A stretch of 64,000 nt of DNA from Fortiea sp. LEGE XX443 (lineage in GTDB: Bacteria; Cyanobacteriota; Cyanobacteriia; Cyanobacteriales; Nostocaceae). The stretch covers positions 1-64,000 of the forward strand of contig NZ_JADEXZ010000010.1 in assembly GCF_015206815.1 (NCBI RefSeq). The letters run 5' to 3'. The notes beneath the pieces were generated by a model that had not been told where the DNA came from, did not search any database, and saw only the letters and a list, made by a program, of their open reading frames with translations. Shown piece by piece: positions 63,038 through 64,000 of this stretch (its first letter is position 1; the number at the start of each line of letters is the position of its first letter). The translations under genes were made by a program, and so were the position numbers.

Positions 63038-63940
63038 GTGTTCAAATTTCTCACGAAACTCGACTATTTACTCAAAGAAACCTTTTTGGGGTTGCTGCGC
63101 GGTGGATGGATGAATTGGGCAGCTGTTAGCACTGTTGCAGTGTTACTATTTCTATTTGGCTTAAGTCTGCAAACTTCTTGGCAAGTAGAAAAACTCCTTA
63201 ACCAGTTTGGCAGTCAGTTAGAAGTATCAGTGTATCTGGAACCAGGGGTAGAAGCTAAAAGCATCGAACATTTGGTGGTAAAAATGCCAGGAGTAGTAGC
63301 GATGCAAACCGTTACTAAAGACGAAGCATGGGTAAAATTAGTCAAAGATTTGAGAATTGCTGATATTGACGGTGCTACCCAGCAGCTAGGCGAAAATCCT
63401 TTAGTTGATGAGATGAAGGTGAAAGCGCAAAATTCTCAAGTAGTGCCGACTTTAGCCACCCATCTGGCTAAATTACGGGGTGTCGAGGCGGTGCTGTATG
63501 TAGATGAAGCAGTCAAACGCATCGCCCAGTTACATCGGGGTTTGAACTGGTTTACTTTGACAATTACTAGTATTCTGACTTTAACTGCGATCGCTGTCAC
63601 TACTACCACCATCCGCCTAATTGTCATGGCGCGACGGCGCGAAATTGAAATTATGCAACTGGTAGGCGCAACTTCCGCGTGGATTTATCTGCCATTTATT
63701 TTACAGGGTATTTCCTTTGGTTTAGTTGGCGGTGCGATCGCTTGGAGTTTCATTTCTGTAATTGAACAGTTTTTGGGTAAATTACTAGCCAATCAACCAG
63801 AGTTTATTCAATTCATTGCCAATGGTTTGCAACTTGCGCCCTCACAAATCTTATTATTACCCCTGATTCTCTTAAGTTTCGGTGCAACGGTAGGATTAAT
63901 AGGAAGCTTATTTGCTGTACATCGATTTGCTAAAGCATAG
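63038..63940 (+). CDS. ftsX: Cell division protein FtsX
   Basis: A 300-aa membrane protein with four helices: one after LKETFLGLLRGGWMNWAAVS, an extracytoplasmic loop (about 50-165), then three helices (LNWFTLTITSILTLTAIAVT, FILQGISFGLVGGAIAW, LLPLILLSFGATVGLIGSLF). MARRREIEIMQLVGAT is the FtsX signature. FtsX pairs with FtsE to control peptidoglycan hydrolases at the septum. The start is set at GTG 63038 because VFKFLTKLDYLLKE matches the family; a TTG at 63026 lies inside the heptamer repeat. Confidence 0.92.
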   Translation: MFKFLTKLDYLLKETFLGLLRGGWMNWAAVSTVAVLLFLFGLSLQTSWQVEKLLNQFGSQLEVSVYLEPGVEAKSIEHLVVKMPGVVAMQTVTKDEAWVKLVKDLRIADIDGATQQLGENPLVDEMKVKAQNSQVVPTLATHLAKLRGVEAVLYVDEAVKRIAQLHRGLNWFTLTITSILTLTAIAVTTTTIRLIVMARRREIEIMQLVGATSAWIYLPFILQGISFGLVGGAIAWSFISVIEQFLGKLLANQPEFIQFIANGLQLAPSQILLLPLILLSFGATVGLIGSLFAVHRFAKA

Positions 63941-63984
63941 TCATTAACTATTGACTATGGACTATTGACCAATGACTAATAACT

Positions 63985-64000
63985 ATGAAATCTCAATGGG
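63985..64000 (+). CDS. Possible start of the next gene (cut by the window end)
   Basis: ATGAAATCTCAATGG gives MKSQW and the window ends. It lies 44 bp after ftsX in the same direction. There is no clear ribosome site and the sequence is too short to identify. Confidence 0.3.

Noticed and set aside
1-64000. tRNA, rRNA and riboswitches
   Set aside because: No tRNA cloverleaf, rRNA text or known riboswitch core was recognised by eye; a covariance-model scan would be needed to be sure.

Overview
The window looks like a chromosome segment of a filamentous, heterocyst-type cyanobacterium (Nostocales: Nostoc, Anabaena, Tolypothrix or a relative). Support comes from the AT-rich background dotted with GCGATCGC (HIP1) octamers, heptameric STRR repeats (AATTACG and similar), and cyanobacterial marker genes: psb34, petN, an Flv1-type flavodiiron protein, SLH/OprB porins, and ftsX with cyanobacterial features. 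No rRNA, tRNA or CRISPR array was seen.

Layout. 1-3093: a truncated gene end, then an aldehyde dehydrogenase paired with a nitrilase-like protein that lacks its catalytic Cys, then an ORF remnant. 3266-14511: one long same-strand block with an OmpR-type response regulator, a histidine kinase, two MurG-like glycosyltransferases, an ABC exporter, a histidine phosphatase, two tandem GT4 glycosyltransferases and a GT2. It reads as a self-regulated cell-surface glycan or glycolipid cluster. 14521-14783 holds a MITE-like repeat and a 21-bp tandem array, followed by a secreted FAD oxidoreductase. 17037-22992 is a decayed transposon (transposase and resolvase both broken) with one left end, two right ends and GC-rich cargo that includes an alkyl sulfatase.

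23039-31713 carries exported proteins, a release-factor-like protein, a DUF1361 membrane protein and a porin. 31862-38330 includes psb34, an Rpn-family protein flanked by a duplicated terminator, a multi-GAF histidine kinase whose first GAF has both cysteines of a DXCF cyanobacteriochrome, and the tiny petN gene followed by a 53-aa membrane protein. 38488-41360 holds murG, an NTF2-like exported protein and an SDR.

41361-54006 is a rearranged accessory region. It has fragments of P450, PAS kinase, SDR and alpha/beta hydrolase genes, a porin with an in-frame stop, a duplicated WD40 tail flanking a methyltransferase, a large HTH/NB-ARC/WD40 STAND protein, and several small-molecule enzymes. 54056-56892 has a CRP-like regulator followed by four small exported proteins, two with repeats reminiscent of curlin. 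57199-60345 holds hemerythrin-like, LmeA-like (DUF2993) and DUF2231 genes and two broken genes. The window closes with flv1 and ftsX.

Genes likely to act together are the 3.3-14.5 kb regulator/glycosyltransferase/exporter block, the 54-57 kb small exported proteins, and the photosynthesis genes psb34, petN and flv1, which are scattered. All functional calls come from reading motifs by eye; no database search was run.
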